From: Luteolibacter algae
GTDB lineage: Bacteria > Verrucomicrobiota > Verrucomicrobiia > Verrucomicrobiales > Akkermansiaceae
DNA length: 64,000 nt
NCBI RefSeq assembly: GCF_042683045.1
Contig: NZ_JBHUIT010000027.1
Coordinates: forward strand, 1 to 64,000
Direction of reading: 5' to 3'
The notes under the pieces are model-generated. The model was given only the letters and a program-made list of their open reading frames with translations. It was not told where the DNA came from and did no database searches. Below are positions 53,797-62,127 of this stretch, piece by piece; positions within the stretch are counted from its first letter, which is position 1, and each line of letters starts with the position of its first letter. A program made the translations under genes and the position numbers.

Positions 53797-54231
53797 ATGC
53801 AGCCCATTCATTTCGAGGAGTCAGTCGCATCCATTCTACAACGTGAGAGTCGATATGACGGGCAAGCGTATTTTTTTCTGAAAGATGCCCTCGATTTTAC
53901 CTTGAAACGCTTCATGGAGTCCAGCCACGGGAAAGGGCGGCACGTGAGCGGTGAAGAACTTCTGGGAGGGTTCCGCGATTTTGCGATCGAGCAATTCGGC
54001 CCGATGGCGGTGACCTTAATGGAAGAATGGGGAGTGAACGAATGCCGCGATATAGGGAACATGGTGTTCCGCATGATAGAGGAGCAGGTCTTCGGTAAGC
54101 AGGATTCCGATAAACCCGAGGATTTCGAAGGTAGCTTTGATCTTAAATCCGCTCTACGCGAGCCCTTCGAACCAAAGGGCGTGAGAAACAATATCAAATC
54201 CCTAAAATCTAGCGGGACGCTTGCTAGCTGA
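53797..54231 (+). CDS. Minf_1886 family protein
   Basis: A 144-residue acidic soluble protein with the conserved pattern RYDGQAYFFLKDALDFT near the N terminus, GRHVSGEELLGGFRDFAIEQFG in the middle and VNECRDIGNMVFRMIE. This matches the Minf_1886 family, found mainly in Verrucomicrobia, Planctomycetes and relatives and of unknown function. It ends 19 bases before a convergent ABC-2 gene. The last 35 residues are probably disordered. Confidence 0.8.
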   Translation: MQPIHFEESVASILQRESRYDGQAYFFLKDALDFTLKRFMESSHGKGRHVSGEELLGGFRDFAIEQFGPMAVTLMEEWGVNECRDIGNMVFRMIEEQVFGKQDSDKPEDFEGSFDLKSALREPFEPKGVRNNIKSLKSSGTLAS

Positions 54232-54250
54232 TAGAGATCGCGGGCAAAAT

Positions 54251-55252
54251 CTACTGATCCGGATATAAAATTCCGGGATTTGGATTTGTCGACGCAAGTG
54301 GGATATTTGGAGCGGGTGCGGGAAAACTTTTAGGAGCCTTTGGGGTGCGGTCCGTATTCCATGCCAGATACGCGATTAATAGAACACCTAGAATACTGCC
54401 AAATCCGCAGGTGCATGCGGCAATCGCCCCGATGATGAAAGGGGCGACGCCGAGCATGATCAGGATCAGGGAAGATGGTTTGACCTCGAAATTCATGACC
54501 GCCAATCGCAATCGCGAACGAGCGACGAGCAATCCTATAAAGCAGAAGCTAGAGACCATCACTACTGCACAGAGATGGTAGAATATAGCGGAAGGCACGA
54601 GCCATCTGGACGTTTTTGCTAGATCCATCACCATGGCGGGACCAATCATTCCAATTCCGCCGCCGAGCAGAGTGCAGAACAGAAAGAGTATGAAAACCGA
54701 AGCTTTAGCGGCCATGTGTTTGAAGCCGGAAGCAGCAAGAGAGGCCGCCGCAATTATGGCTGCTACAGCCAAGACCGTCCCCGAATTAGCAAGCTCGTGC
54801 AGCCATTCAATTCCTCCAATAAAATAACGGATGATAATATAAGGAAGAAGAGAGACGAATGTTAAGAGACTAAGTCCCCAGAGCATAAGAAATTTTTCAA
54901 AGACGATTTGCCAGCGGCTGAGACTAGCTAGCAACAACAGCTCGTGGTTTCCTTCGTCGGTCTCCTGGGGCATAAGAAAGAAACCCGCGAGTGGCATCAG
55001 CAAACCGCAAACACTCATGGCAATCCACCAAAAATAGCCGACCTTGTCGCCCTCCCACTGTAAAACCGCAGGATTGCCGCTCGATAGATGATTGGACCCC
55101 AGCTGAAACTCCACCAAGATGGAAGTTGTCGCGAAAATGTGGATAAAGATAAACGGATAGATGAAGCTTGTCCGGCGCAAACTCTGCCGGAGCTCCTTGA
55201 CGGTGATCGCGCCGAGCCGTTCCGGGAGGTTTGTATGTAGGCTGCTATCCAC
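54251..55252 (-). CDS. ABC-2 type permease-like membrane protein
   Basis: A 333-residue protein with about seven hydrophobic helices. The N-terminal cytoplasmic LGAITVKELRQSLRR before the first helix and MPQETDEGNHELLLLASLSRWQIVFEKFL are typical of ABC-2 permeases that work with a separate ATPase. No ATP-binding gene lies next to it, so the ATPase is elsewhere or absent. A Pro-rich tail ends the protein. The GNAT gene is 32 bases upstream on the same strand. Confidence 0.65.
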   Translation of the reverse strand: MDSSLHTNLPERLGAITVKELRQSLRRTSFIYPFIFIHIFATTSILVEFQLGSNHLSSGNPAVLQWEGDKVGYFWWIAMSVCGLLMPLAGFFLMPQETDEGNHELLLLASLSRWQIVFEKFLMLWGLSLLTFVSLLPYIIIRYFIGGIEWLHELANSGTVLAVAAIIAAASLAASGFKHMAAKASVFILFLFCTLLGGGIGMIGPAMVMDLAKTSRWLVPSAIFYHLCAVVMVSSFCFIGLLVARSRLRLAVMNFEVKPSSLILIMLGVAPFIIGAIAACTCGFGSILGVLLIAYLAWNTDRTPKAPKSFPAPAPNIPLASTNPNPGILYPDQ

Positions 55253-55284
55253 GGAGAAAATATCGTCAGAGAGTGTTTTGAGGA

Positions 55285-55755
55285 CTATGGAAGTATGTCC
55301 CGGTAAACACCCGGATCGCTCCCGGGAATTTCGATCGCACCACAGTTTTTTTCATAGAATTCGCGTGGGCCTACGCCTCCGATGATTCCATAGGCGTAGC
55401 CAATTTGATGCAGAGACTCCAGAGACTTGAATAGCAACGCTTTGCCCAAGCCTGTTCCCCGGGCTGCTTCGATAACACCTGTGGGGCCAAAGAAAGCTTT
55501 TTGCGTCGTTTCATAACAAGAAAAGCCGAGAATTTCTTTGTCGCGGGTAGCGATCCAGCAGGATACAGGCTGGCGAGTCAAAGCGACTTCGATCTCGCTG
55601 GCCCATTTTTCCGAAAAATGCTTCTTACCAAATGCGGCAACGGTATGTTTTTCAAAAGCACGGGCGCGTCTGAGGGTGATTCCCTGTGCGGTTAATTTTT
55701 GGTAGAGCTCAGTGGAGTCCGGCAAATCATAGAGGCGCACAAGCATGTCGATCAT
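55285..55755 (-). CDS. GNAT family N-acetyltransferase
   Basis: A 156-residue acyl-CoA-dependent acetyltransferase fold. The acetyl-CoA binding motif A is IEAARGTGLGKALLFKSL and the C-terminal YEKNCGAIEI block closes the domain. Substrate unknown. ATG 55746, three codons in, is an equally good start. Confidence 0.82.
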   Translation of the reverse strand: MIDMLVRLYDLPDSTELYQKLTAQGITLRRARAFEKHTVAAFGKKHFSEKWASEIEVALTRQPVSCWIATRDKEILGFSCYETTQKAFFGPTGVIEAARGTGLGKALLFKSLESLHQIGYAYGIIGGVGPREFYEKNCGAIEIPGSDPGVYRDILP

Positions 55756-55838
55756 CCATGAATCAAAGTCTGATTTTGCGGGAGCGCAAAGCGCGTAATT
55801 GTGGAAAATTCATCCACGGTCTCCGGTAAGAAAATGAA

Positions 55839-55868
55839 AAAGCCCCGGTAATGGTATACCGGGGCTTT
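55839..55868 (-). terminator. Rho-independent terminator after tal
   Basis: A 12-base perfect stem (55839-55850 with 55857-55868) with a 6-base loop, followed on the minus strand by TTTCATTTTC. It starts 22 bases after the tal stop and separates it from the GNAT gene. Confidence 0.85.
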
Positions 55869-55890
55869 GATGAACAATAATCTGGCGGAT

Positions 55891-56844
55891 TTATAGCGCC
55901 TCGTTAACCAGTTTCTCAAGCTTCACGATATCCGCTGCGAAGTTACGGATACCTTGTGCGGTTTTTTCCGTCGCCATTGCATCTTCGTTGAGCATCAAAC
56001 GGAAGGTTTTCTCATCCAGAGAGATTTTTTCCACAGGATCTTTGGCGGCGTTCTCCTGCGTGAGCTTCGCTTCCACTTCATCCTCGGATTCGGCCAGCTC
56101 GGCAAGGAGCCCTGGCGAGATTGTGAGGAGGTCGCATCCTGCAAGGGCAAGGATTTCTCCTTTGTTACGGAAAGAGGCTCCCATGACTTCGGTGTTGTAA
56201 CCGAATTTTTTGTAATAATTGTAGATGGCTTTCACTGAGATTACTCCCGGATCTGCGTCGCCTTGGTAATCTTCACCGGTGTTGGCTTTGTGCCAGTCAA
56301 GAATACGACCGACAAACGGCGAGATCAGCTGCACTTTTGCCTCAGCACAGGCGACAGCTTGGGCGAAGGAGAAAAGGAGGGTGAGATTGCAGTGGATTCC
56401 CTCTTTTTCCAGAATTTCAGCGGCTTTGATACCTTCCCAGGTGGAAGCGATCTTGATGAGAACACGATCTTTGGAAATGCCTTCCTTTTCGTATGCGGAA
56501 ATCAGTTCGCGGGCTTTATCAAGGGTGCCCTGGGTATCGAATGACAGCCGTGCATCGACCTCGGTGGAAACGCGACCCGGGACGATTTTTAGGATCTCCA
56601 GTCCGAAGAGGACAAGAATCCGGTCCAGCACCGCATTGGTGAGCGCTTGTCCGGATAGATCTCCACCCTTGAATTCTGAAATCGCTTTATCGATGAGGTG
56701 ACGATATTCAGACTTGCTCGCCGCTTGAAGAATCAGGGAAGGGTTTGTTGTGGCGTCCTGCGGTTTGAAGGATTTCATCGCTTCAAAATCGCCTGTATCT
56801 GCCACCACGGTGGTGAATTTCTTAAGTTGGTCGAGTTGTGTCAT
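55891..56844 (-). CDS. tal: Transaldolase
   Basis: A 317-residue pentose-phosphate enzyme of the TalA/TalB class that transfers a dihydroxyacetone unit. The Schiff-base lysine lies in RVLIKIASTWEG, and the conserved start TTVVADTGDFEAM and DATTNPSLIL are present. From ATG 56844 the length equals E. coli TalB; an in-frame ATG at 56859 would add five residues. A strong terminator follows. Confidence 0.95.
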   Translation of the reverse strand: MTQLDQLKKFTTVVADTGDFEAMKSFKPQDATTNPSLILQAASKSEYRHLIDKAISEFKGGDLSGQALTNAVLDRILVLFGLEILKIVPGRVSTEVDARLSFDTQGTLDKARELISAYEKEGISKDRVLIKIASTWEGIKAAEILEKEGIHCNLTLLFSFAQAVACAEAKVQLISPFVGRILDWHKANTGEDYQGDADPGVISVKAIYNYYKKFGYNTEVMGASFRNKGEILALAGCDLLTISPGLLAELAESEDEVEAKLTQENAAKDPVEKISLDEKTFRLMLNEDAMATEKTAQGIRNFAADIVKLEKLVNEAL

Positions 56845-56883
56845 AACGTGAAAACTCATATCACGCTTCGACGCAATTACATG

Positions 56884-57327
56884 TCAAATTTGGGACATTT
56901 TTGTAACCCGGGATGAAAAATTTCTAAATGGTCCATGAAAGCGGTTTGCAATGATGATCCCAAATAGTGCTCCGAATACATCGGCAAGCCAATCGAAGGG
57001 ATCATTGCCGGAGCGCCCGGGTGTGAACGACTGATGGTATTCGTCTAAAACACCGATGATCGAGAGAGCGATCAGTGGAATTAGTAGATGCTTGGGCGTG
57101 GCTAGTCGGGTCGTCTTCTTAAGCAGCAGCCATGTGGCAAAAAGAATTCCGCCGAAAGAAAAATAGGAGAAGTGTAAAAATTTATCGAAATGAGGTATTT
57201 GAGGACCGCCGTCCGGTAGCGTTTTGCTCATTGAGGAGAGAATGTAGAGGGCAATCGCCCACACGAAAATTCCTGCCAACCATATCTTGGGCGACGAAAT
57301 AAGCTTCAATACACTGCGGAGCATCAT
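56884..57327 (-). CDS. VanZ family membrane protein
   Basis: A 147-residue protein with four membrane helices and the VanZ signature: DKFLHFSYFSFGG, then DEYHQSFTPGRSGNDPFDWLADVFGALFG. VanZ-like proteins give teicoplanin resistance in one case, but most are of unknown function. The basic tail FSSRVTKMSQI ends the protein. No van genes are nearby. Confidence 0.85.
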   Translation of the reverse strand: MMLRSVLKLISSPKIWLAGIFVWAIALYILSSMSKTLPDGGPQIPHFDKFLHFSYFSFGGILFATWLLLKKTTRLATPKHLLIPLIALSIIGVLDEYHQSFTPGRSGNDPFDWLADVFGALFGIIIANRFHGPFRNFSSRVTKMSQI

Positions 57328-57370
57328 ATGGCCAAGAGCGTCTCTGATGGGTTGGAACTTGGCGCTACTG

Positions 57371-57643
57371 CTAAGGGTTTTTCATCTCCTCTTCCAGACG
57401 CTCGGCCAGCCATTGTTTCATCATGGATTGATAATTCAGGAAGCGCGAGCGGGCGATACGTTTCAATCGGGAGAGCATCCGGGGATCGAACCTGAGGGTG
57501 ATTGTGGTGGATTCCCGGGAATCGGCCTCATGAACGGAACCCGCCATGAGCTTGGAATCGAGTTCGTGTTCTTGCCAGAATGCATTTTCCGCGGCGTCGT
57601 CGTCAAAATCCGGAAGTTCTGACCAAGAGGTGATGATTTTCAT
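57371..57643 (-). CDS. CopG-type antitoxin of a BrnT-like toxin-antitoxin pair
   Basis: A 90-residue protein with an N-terminal acidic part (PDFDDDAAENAFWQEHELD) and a C-terminal ribbon-helix-helix (ITLRFDPRMLSRLKRIARSR). FWxxH and the following RHH domain match CopG/BrnA antitoxins, which bind the toxin and repress the operon. The toxin gene precedes it by three bases, the usual toxin-first order of brnTA. Confidence 0.85.
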   Translation of the reverse strand: MKIITSWSELPDFDDDAAENAFWQEHELDSKLMAGSVHEADSRESTTITLRFDPRMLSRLKRIARSRFLNYQSMMKQWLAERLEEEMKNP

Positions 57644-57646
57644 AAT

Positions 57647-57925
57647 TTAGCGAGTTTCGTTATAATTACGGTCATAGAAGCGGCGCTCCGCCTCCGCCAT
57701 CTCACGGGCGGCGATGACGCGTGCGACTTTTCCGTCTGTGGTGAAGGCAATGAAGAGGTGTCTGTCTGCAATGGTGCGTCCAAGTGCGTAGTAGCGCGAG
57801 GCTCCATCGTCGCGGTCATTGTCAGGCAAAAATCGCACGGCAAAAGGATCTTCCAAAATCTCTTCAAGCTCCCCGGGCTTGATATAGCGGAGGTCGAAGG
57901 GGGCATCGATAAGGTCGAGTTCCAT
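57647..57925 (-). CDS. brnT: BrnT-like toxin (RelE-fold ribonuclease family)
   Basis: About 92 residues from ATG 57925, with the family end block LFIAFTTDGKVARVIAAREMAEAERRFY and the N-terminal FDLRYIKPGELEEIL. BrnT toxins are small ribonucleases that halt translation. Start 57925 gives the family length; an earlier in-frame codon at 57961 is less likely. It forms a type II system with the CopG-type antitoxin directly downstream. Confidence 0.8.
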   Translation of the reverse strand: MELDLIDAPFDLRYIKPGELEEILEDPFAVRFLPDNDRDDGASRYYALGRTIADRHLFIAFTTDGKVARVIAAREMAEAERRFYDRNYNETR

Positions 57926-58004
57926 AGTGGTATGATTTGGGTGAAGAAGGGGGCATGCCAAATGAATTCGGAAAAGCCCTTATTCAAATTCGGAATAAGC
58001 TCTT

Positions 58005-59933
58005 TCAGTTATCAGTCTTGAGTCGGGAAAGGATTTTGTCGAGCGCAGCTTCGGGAGTGAGATGATGAAGGGCTTGGAGGGTATCGGGCTTGCCATGCTC
58101 AATGAACTCGTCCGGCCAGCCGATACGTTCCACCGGGGTCGGGATACCCGCGTCATGAAGGTGTTCAATGCAGGCCGCGCCGAATCCGTGCATCAGAACA
58201 TGGTCTTCGAAGGTGCAGATGACTTTGCAGTTTCTCGCGACTCTTTCCAGCAATTCCGTATCCAGAGGCTTGATGAAACGTGGATTTACAAGTGCTACAG
58301 AATAGCCTTTTGCCTCCAGAAGTTCCTTCGTCCTTACCGCCATTTCAAAAAACGAACCAAGGCCGATTAGCGCCACATCATTGCCTTCTTGGACAAGTTC
58401 GCCTTTCCCCAGAATAATGGGGCTGACCTTTTCGTCCACAGAGACTCCGGTAATCACGCCACGCGGATAACGTATGGCGGTGGGGCCATCATCATATTTC
58501 GCCATCCAATTGAGCATCGCCACGAACTCCGCCTCATTGGCCGGCTGCATGTGGATAATGTTCGGAACATGACGGAGGTAGCCGATATCGAACAATCCGT
58601 GGTGCGTCGGGCCGTCATCGCCGGAGAGGCCGCCACGATCCATGCACAGGCGGACCGGAAGATTCTGCAGCGCGATATCGTGAATGATCATGTCATAGGC
58701 CCGCTGCATAAACGTGGAATAAATCGCGAGGAAGGGTCTTACTCCTTCGGTAGCCATACCGGCGGCGAAAAGCGCGGCGTGTTCCTCGGCGATGCCGACA
58801 TCATAGTAGCGATCCGGCAGCTCACGCTTGAAGGTATCGAGTTTTGTTCCACCGGGCATGGCGGCCGTGATTGCCACGATACCCGGGTCATCGATGGCCA
58901 GATTCGTCACCGTCCGCCCGAAGATGTCCGAGCAGGTGGGTGAAGAGACTGTATCGGTGGAGCCGTCTTCGATCTTATACGCGCCCAGGCCGTGGAATTT
59001 TCCCGGATTGTCGAGAGCTGGCTGGTATCCCCGGCCTTTTTCGGTAATAATATGAAGCACCACCGGCTCATTGAGCGTTTTCAGGTGCTCGAAAGTTTTG
59101 ACGAGCAAGGGCAGATTGTGACCATCTATCGGACCGAAATACCTCAGCCCGAATTTTTCAAAGAGAACGTTGGGGAAGATGAGATTTTTTGCTCCTTCCT
59201 CCACTTTGTGAGCAATTTTCCGAGCGGCTTTTCCGAGCAGTTTTTCCACGAAGTCAGCGGCGGAAGTGCGGACGGAGGAGTAGGTGGAGTGAGTCTGCAG
59301 AGCATTGAAATACCGGGCGATAGCTCCCACGTTTTTATCAATGGACCACTCATTGTCGTTGAGAACCACGATGAATTTCTTTGTGGTCTCCGCGATATTG
59401 TTCAGAGCTTCGAGCGTGGGGCCACAGGTAAACGCCGCATCACCTGCGACGGCCACCACGTGACTATCGCCACCGGTCAGATCTCTTGCCGCAGCCATGC
59501 CCAGAGCGGCGGAAAGACAGGTTCCGGCGTGACCGGCACCATAGGCATCATGCTCGGACTCGGAGCGTAGAAGAAAGCCATTGAGGCCCTTGTAAGTGCG
59601 GATGGTATCAATCTTATCAGCCCGTCCCGTGAGCATCTTGTGGACATAGCCCTGGTGTGCTACGTCGAAAACAAACTTGTCGGTAGGAGTGGAAAAAACC
59701 GTATGCAGCGCGATGCTGAGCTCCACTACTCCAAGGTTCGGTCCAAGATGACCGCCGGTGACAGATAGGCAATTGATGAGTGTCTCGCGCACCTCACCCG
59801 CAAGCTCCACCCGCTGCTCATCGGTCAGCTTTTTGACGTCATCCGGTGATTTTATGGATGGGAGTAGAGGTCCGGAAGTAGTCGGTCGCACGGATGGAGT
59901 GATATCGGGGGATTCAGAAGAGGCTGATGTCAT
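58005..59933 (-). CDS. dxs: 1-deoxy-D-xylulose-5-phosphate synthase
   Basis: A 642-residue thiamine diphosphate enzyme making DXP from pyruvate and glyceraldehyde 3-phosphate, the first step of the MEP isoprenoid pathway. ThDP-binding GDAAFTCGPTLEALNN and NDNEWSID (with Asn), the His-rich GHLGPNLGVVE region and the transketolase-type second half with RLCMDRGGLSGDDGPTHHG are present. It overlaps xseB by 20 bases at its start and is therefore coupled to it. ispA is not between them. Confidence 0.96.
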   Translation of the reverse strand: MTSASSESPDITPSVRPTTSGPLLPSIKSPDDVKKLTDEQRVELAGEVRETLINCLSVTGGHLGPNLGVVELSIALHTVFSTPTDKFVFDVAHQGYVHKMLTGRADKIDTIRTYKGLNGFLLRSESEHDAYGAGHAGTCLSAALGMAAARDLTGGDSHVVAVAGDAAFTCGPTLEALNNIAETTKKFIVVLNDNEWSIDKNVGAIARYFNALQTHSTYSSVRTSAADFVEKLLGKAARKIAHKVEEGAKNLIFPNVLFEKFGLRYFGPIDGHNLPLLVKTFEHLKTLNEPVVLHIITEKGRGYQPALDNPGKFHGLGAYKIEDGSTDTVSSPTCSDIFGRTVTNLAIDDPGIVAITAAMPGGTKLDTFKRELPDRYYDVGIAEEHAALFAAGMATEGVRPFLAIYSTFMQRAYDMIIHDIALQNLPVRLCMDRGGLSGDDGPTHHGLFDIGYLRHVPNIIHMQPANEAEFVAMLNWMAKYDDGPTAIRYPRGVITGVSVDEKVSPIILGKGELVQEGNDVALIGLGSFFEMAVRTKELLEAKGYSVALVNPRFIKPLDTELLERVARNCKVICTFEDHVLMHGFGAACIEHLHDAGIPTPVERIGWPDEFIEHGKPDTLQALHHLTPEAALDKILSRLKTDN

Positions 59934-60246
59934 TATCGTCGTCTAGGTCTTCGGAATTTTCGTCCGAAGCGTTAAGTGAATAGGGAAGCGGTTCTGCTTT
60001 GCCGGATGGCGCTGCCTCTTCGCGGTCTGTGAGAGTAATCAGCTCAATCCGGCGGCGTGCGCTTGATAGAACCGCTTCACAATGTTTCAGAAGTTTTGAT
60101 CCTGCCTCGTATTGATCGACAAGGTCTTCCAGAGGGAGCTGGTCACCTTCCATGGACTCCACGATGTCTTCTATTTTCGCTAAAGCGCTTTCAAAGGAAA
60201 GCTCGCTCTCGGCACTTGCCGGATCTTTCTTCTTACGTGCAGGCAT
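59914..60246 (-). CDS. xseB: Exodeoxyribonuclease VII small subunit
   Basis: A 110-residue protein whose N-terminal two-thirds match XseB (FESALAKIEDIVESMEGDQLPLEDLVDQYEAG), a helical subunit that binds XseA. The acidic C-terminal 35 residues are variable. It overlaps dxs by 20 bases. xseA is not in the window. Confidence 0.92.
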   Translation of the reverse strand: MPARKKKDPASAESELSFESALAKIEDIVESMEGDQLPLEDLVDQYEAGSKLLKHCEAVLSSARRRIELITLTDREEAAPSGKAEPLPYSLNASDENSEDLDDDNDISLF

Positions 60247-60290
60247 AGTTATAAATGAAATATTTCAGGAAAAACGCTCGCTCTCATCGA

Positions 60291-62093
60291 TCAATTTTCG
60301 GTATCTGCGGCACGGAGGGCGCGATCCGAGTAGTAAACCATATCCATACCCACAAGAGTGGCGCGGAACGGATAACGCCGGGTAATTTCCTGTATCTTTT
60401 GATCTTTATCGTAGATCGACAGACCAGGTGGGTAAGTTGCCAGGAAGACCCTTCCATCAAGAACCAATGAGGCGAAATCTTTGTATTTGCTGGAGACTTC
60501 GCTAACATTCCCGGCGCCGTGCGAGGATGGGGAGATTAGGATACCGGCTACCGGAGTATCCAGTTCCTGGGCTTCTGTCTCAAGTGCTGCAAAATCGGTG
60601 CGGGAAGGCGGCAACCATATTGATACCCGGTCCGCATACCAGGCGACGGCCCACGGTTGGTCTGAAAAGCAGATTTGCTTTTCCGTAAGCCACTTATTGA
60701 GACCTAGGTTCAGCGCAGGAGCGTAATACGGAGGCCAGTGTGGAACACCGCCGCTGTCTTTGCGATCCAGGCCCACTCTGGCTCTCGAAGGCAGGGAGAG
60801 CAACAACGGCAGGGCGCAGAGAACGATGACGATCATGTGGTGGACATTTCTCAACATCGGCGCAGAACTCACAAGGGGTAGCCTGCTCCAGAGAATGGAG
60901 ATGAACGCAAGGCCATAAGCGGTCATGACCGGAGCAAAAAGCAGATGTGTCTGGTTTGGATCAAGTGGCTCGGTGCTGATTCCAAAAATGGCGAGACCAA
61001 GCGCGGAGACCGAAAACATCAGCAAGATCGCCCAACGGAAATTTGCAATCGATGGCCGCTTGAAGGGATGCAAGAGAGAGATAAAGAATAGGGGTGCGAC
61101 GAAGATCCCCCCCAGGAATGGAATGATATCGGAGCTCTGGAGCAACATCGTGCGCAGGATTGTGGAGAAAAAGCCGTTGTTAAGAAGGCCCGGAGGAGTC
61201 GGGCTGCGCATGACCATGTCTTCCTGGCCGCCTCCAATCCCGTTGTAGAGATTGAAAAACGCAGCACCGAAAGGAGTGCCGCTGATGCCGACGTTCCGCA
61301 TCATCACAAAGATCGATGGGACGATGAGAATCGCCAGGATCGATATACCAACAATGCCGCGGGGACGGAAAGCCACCGCTGCGAAAATGATGTATCCGAG
61401 TGCGATCCAGACAGCTAGGAAATGCGTCATCGACAGCAGCGTGAAGAAAACGCCGGCGATAATTGCTGGTAGAAACGGCGGTCTCCCTTCTGTGGAATCC
61501 TCCACCGCACGATAGGTGAAATAAATCGCACAGCTGAAAAGGAGCAACATCAGCATCTGTGGCAGGCCACTGAGGGAATAATCCCAGAAAGTCTGGGAAA
61601 ACAGCATGAGAATCGCCGTTACCCCCGCGATCTTCTCGTCAAAAATCCGCGATACCAGAAGGTAGCTGACTCCGATCGAAACCAGGAAACACAGCGTGGA
61701 GACAGTGGCGATTACCCGATCCAGGGGGAAAACCATCTCCTTTTCGCCCATCTGCCATTGCTCGGCATTATCACCCCCGACGAGTTTTAGCACCGCAGCG
61801 TTCAGCAAGGGATTGAGCGGAGAGTGATAAGTGTCTTTGAAATCGATGAATGAGACGGCACTTTGCTGGTGCTCTTTTGTTTGCTCGTAAGCTAGGGGAC
61901 GGATCACTTTCGTGGAAAAGCCATTGCCGCGAGCCACTTCCCGCGCGATCTGGGCTTGGTCCATCGCATGCGGGGAATTGAGACCGCGAAAGAGCGTGAA
62001 AAGATTGCCCAGGGTAAGAATGATCAGGATCAGAAAAAACAAGCTCCTCCTGATAAGGATGCCGGGATCAAATTGGTTCTGTGCGTTACTCAT
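60291..62093 (-). CDS. GT-C type membrane glycosyltransferase-like protein
   Basis: A 600-residue protein with 10 or more membrane helices and a C-terminal soluble domain (about 465-600). The layout resembles GT39/ArnT-type glycosyltransferases that use polyprenyl-phosphate sugars. The first large loop, NSPHAMDQAQIAREVARGNG, stands where an acidic catalytic residue is expected; the D in MDQ is the only clear candidate. Assignment rests on topology and this loop. It lies between xseB and an NtrC-like regulator, all on the minus strand. Confidence 0.65.
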   Translation of the reverse strand: MSNAQNQFDPGILIRRSLFFLILIILTLGNLFTLFRGLNSPHAMDQAQIAREVARGNGFSTKVIRPLAYEQTKEHQQSAVSFIDFKDTYHSPLNPLLNAAVLKLVGGDNAEQWQMGEKEMVFPLDRVIATVSTLCFLVSIGVSYLLVSRIFDEKIAGVTAILMLFSQTFWDYSLSGLPQMLMLLLFSCAIYFTYRAVEDSTEGRPPFLPAIIAGVFFTLLSMTHFLAVWIALGYIIFAAVAFRPRGIVGISILAILIVPSIFVMMRNVGISGTPFGAAFFNLYNGIGGGQEDMVMRSPTPPGLLNNGFFSTILRTMLLQSSDIIPFLGGIFVAPLFFISLLHPFKRPSIANFRWAILLMFSVSALGLAIFGISTEPLDPNQTHLLFAPVMTAYGLAFISILWSRLPLVSSAPMLRNVHHMIVIVLCALPLLLSLPSRARVGLDRKDSGGVPHWPPYYAPALNLGLNKWLTEKQICFSDQPWAVAWYADRVSIWLPPSRTDFAALETEAQELDTPVAGILISPSSHGAGNVSEVSSKYKDFASLVLDGRVFLATYPPGLSIYDKDQKIQEITRRYPFRATLVGMDMVYYSDRALRAADTEN

Positions 62094-62127
62094 GCGGGAC
62101 TGAGGGGTATGCTAAAGACGGGGAAAC

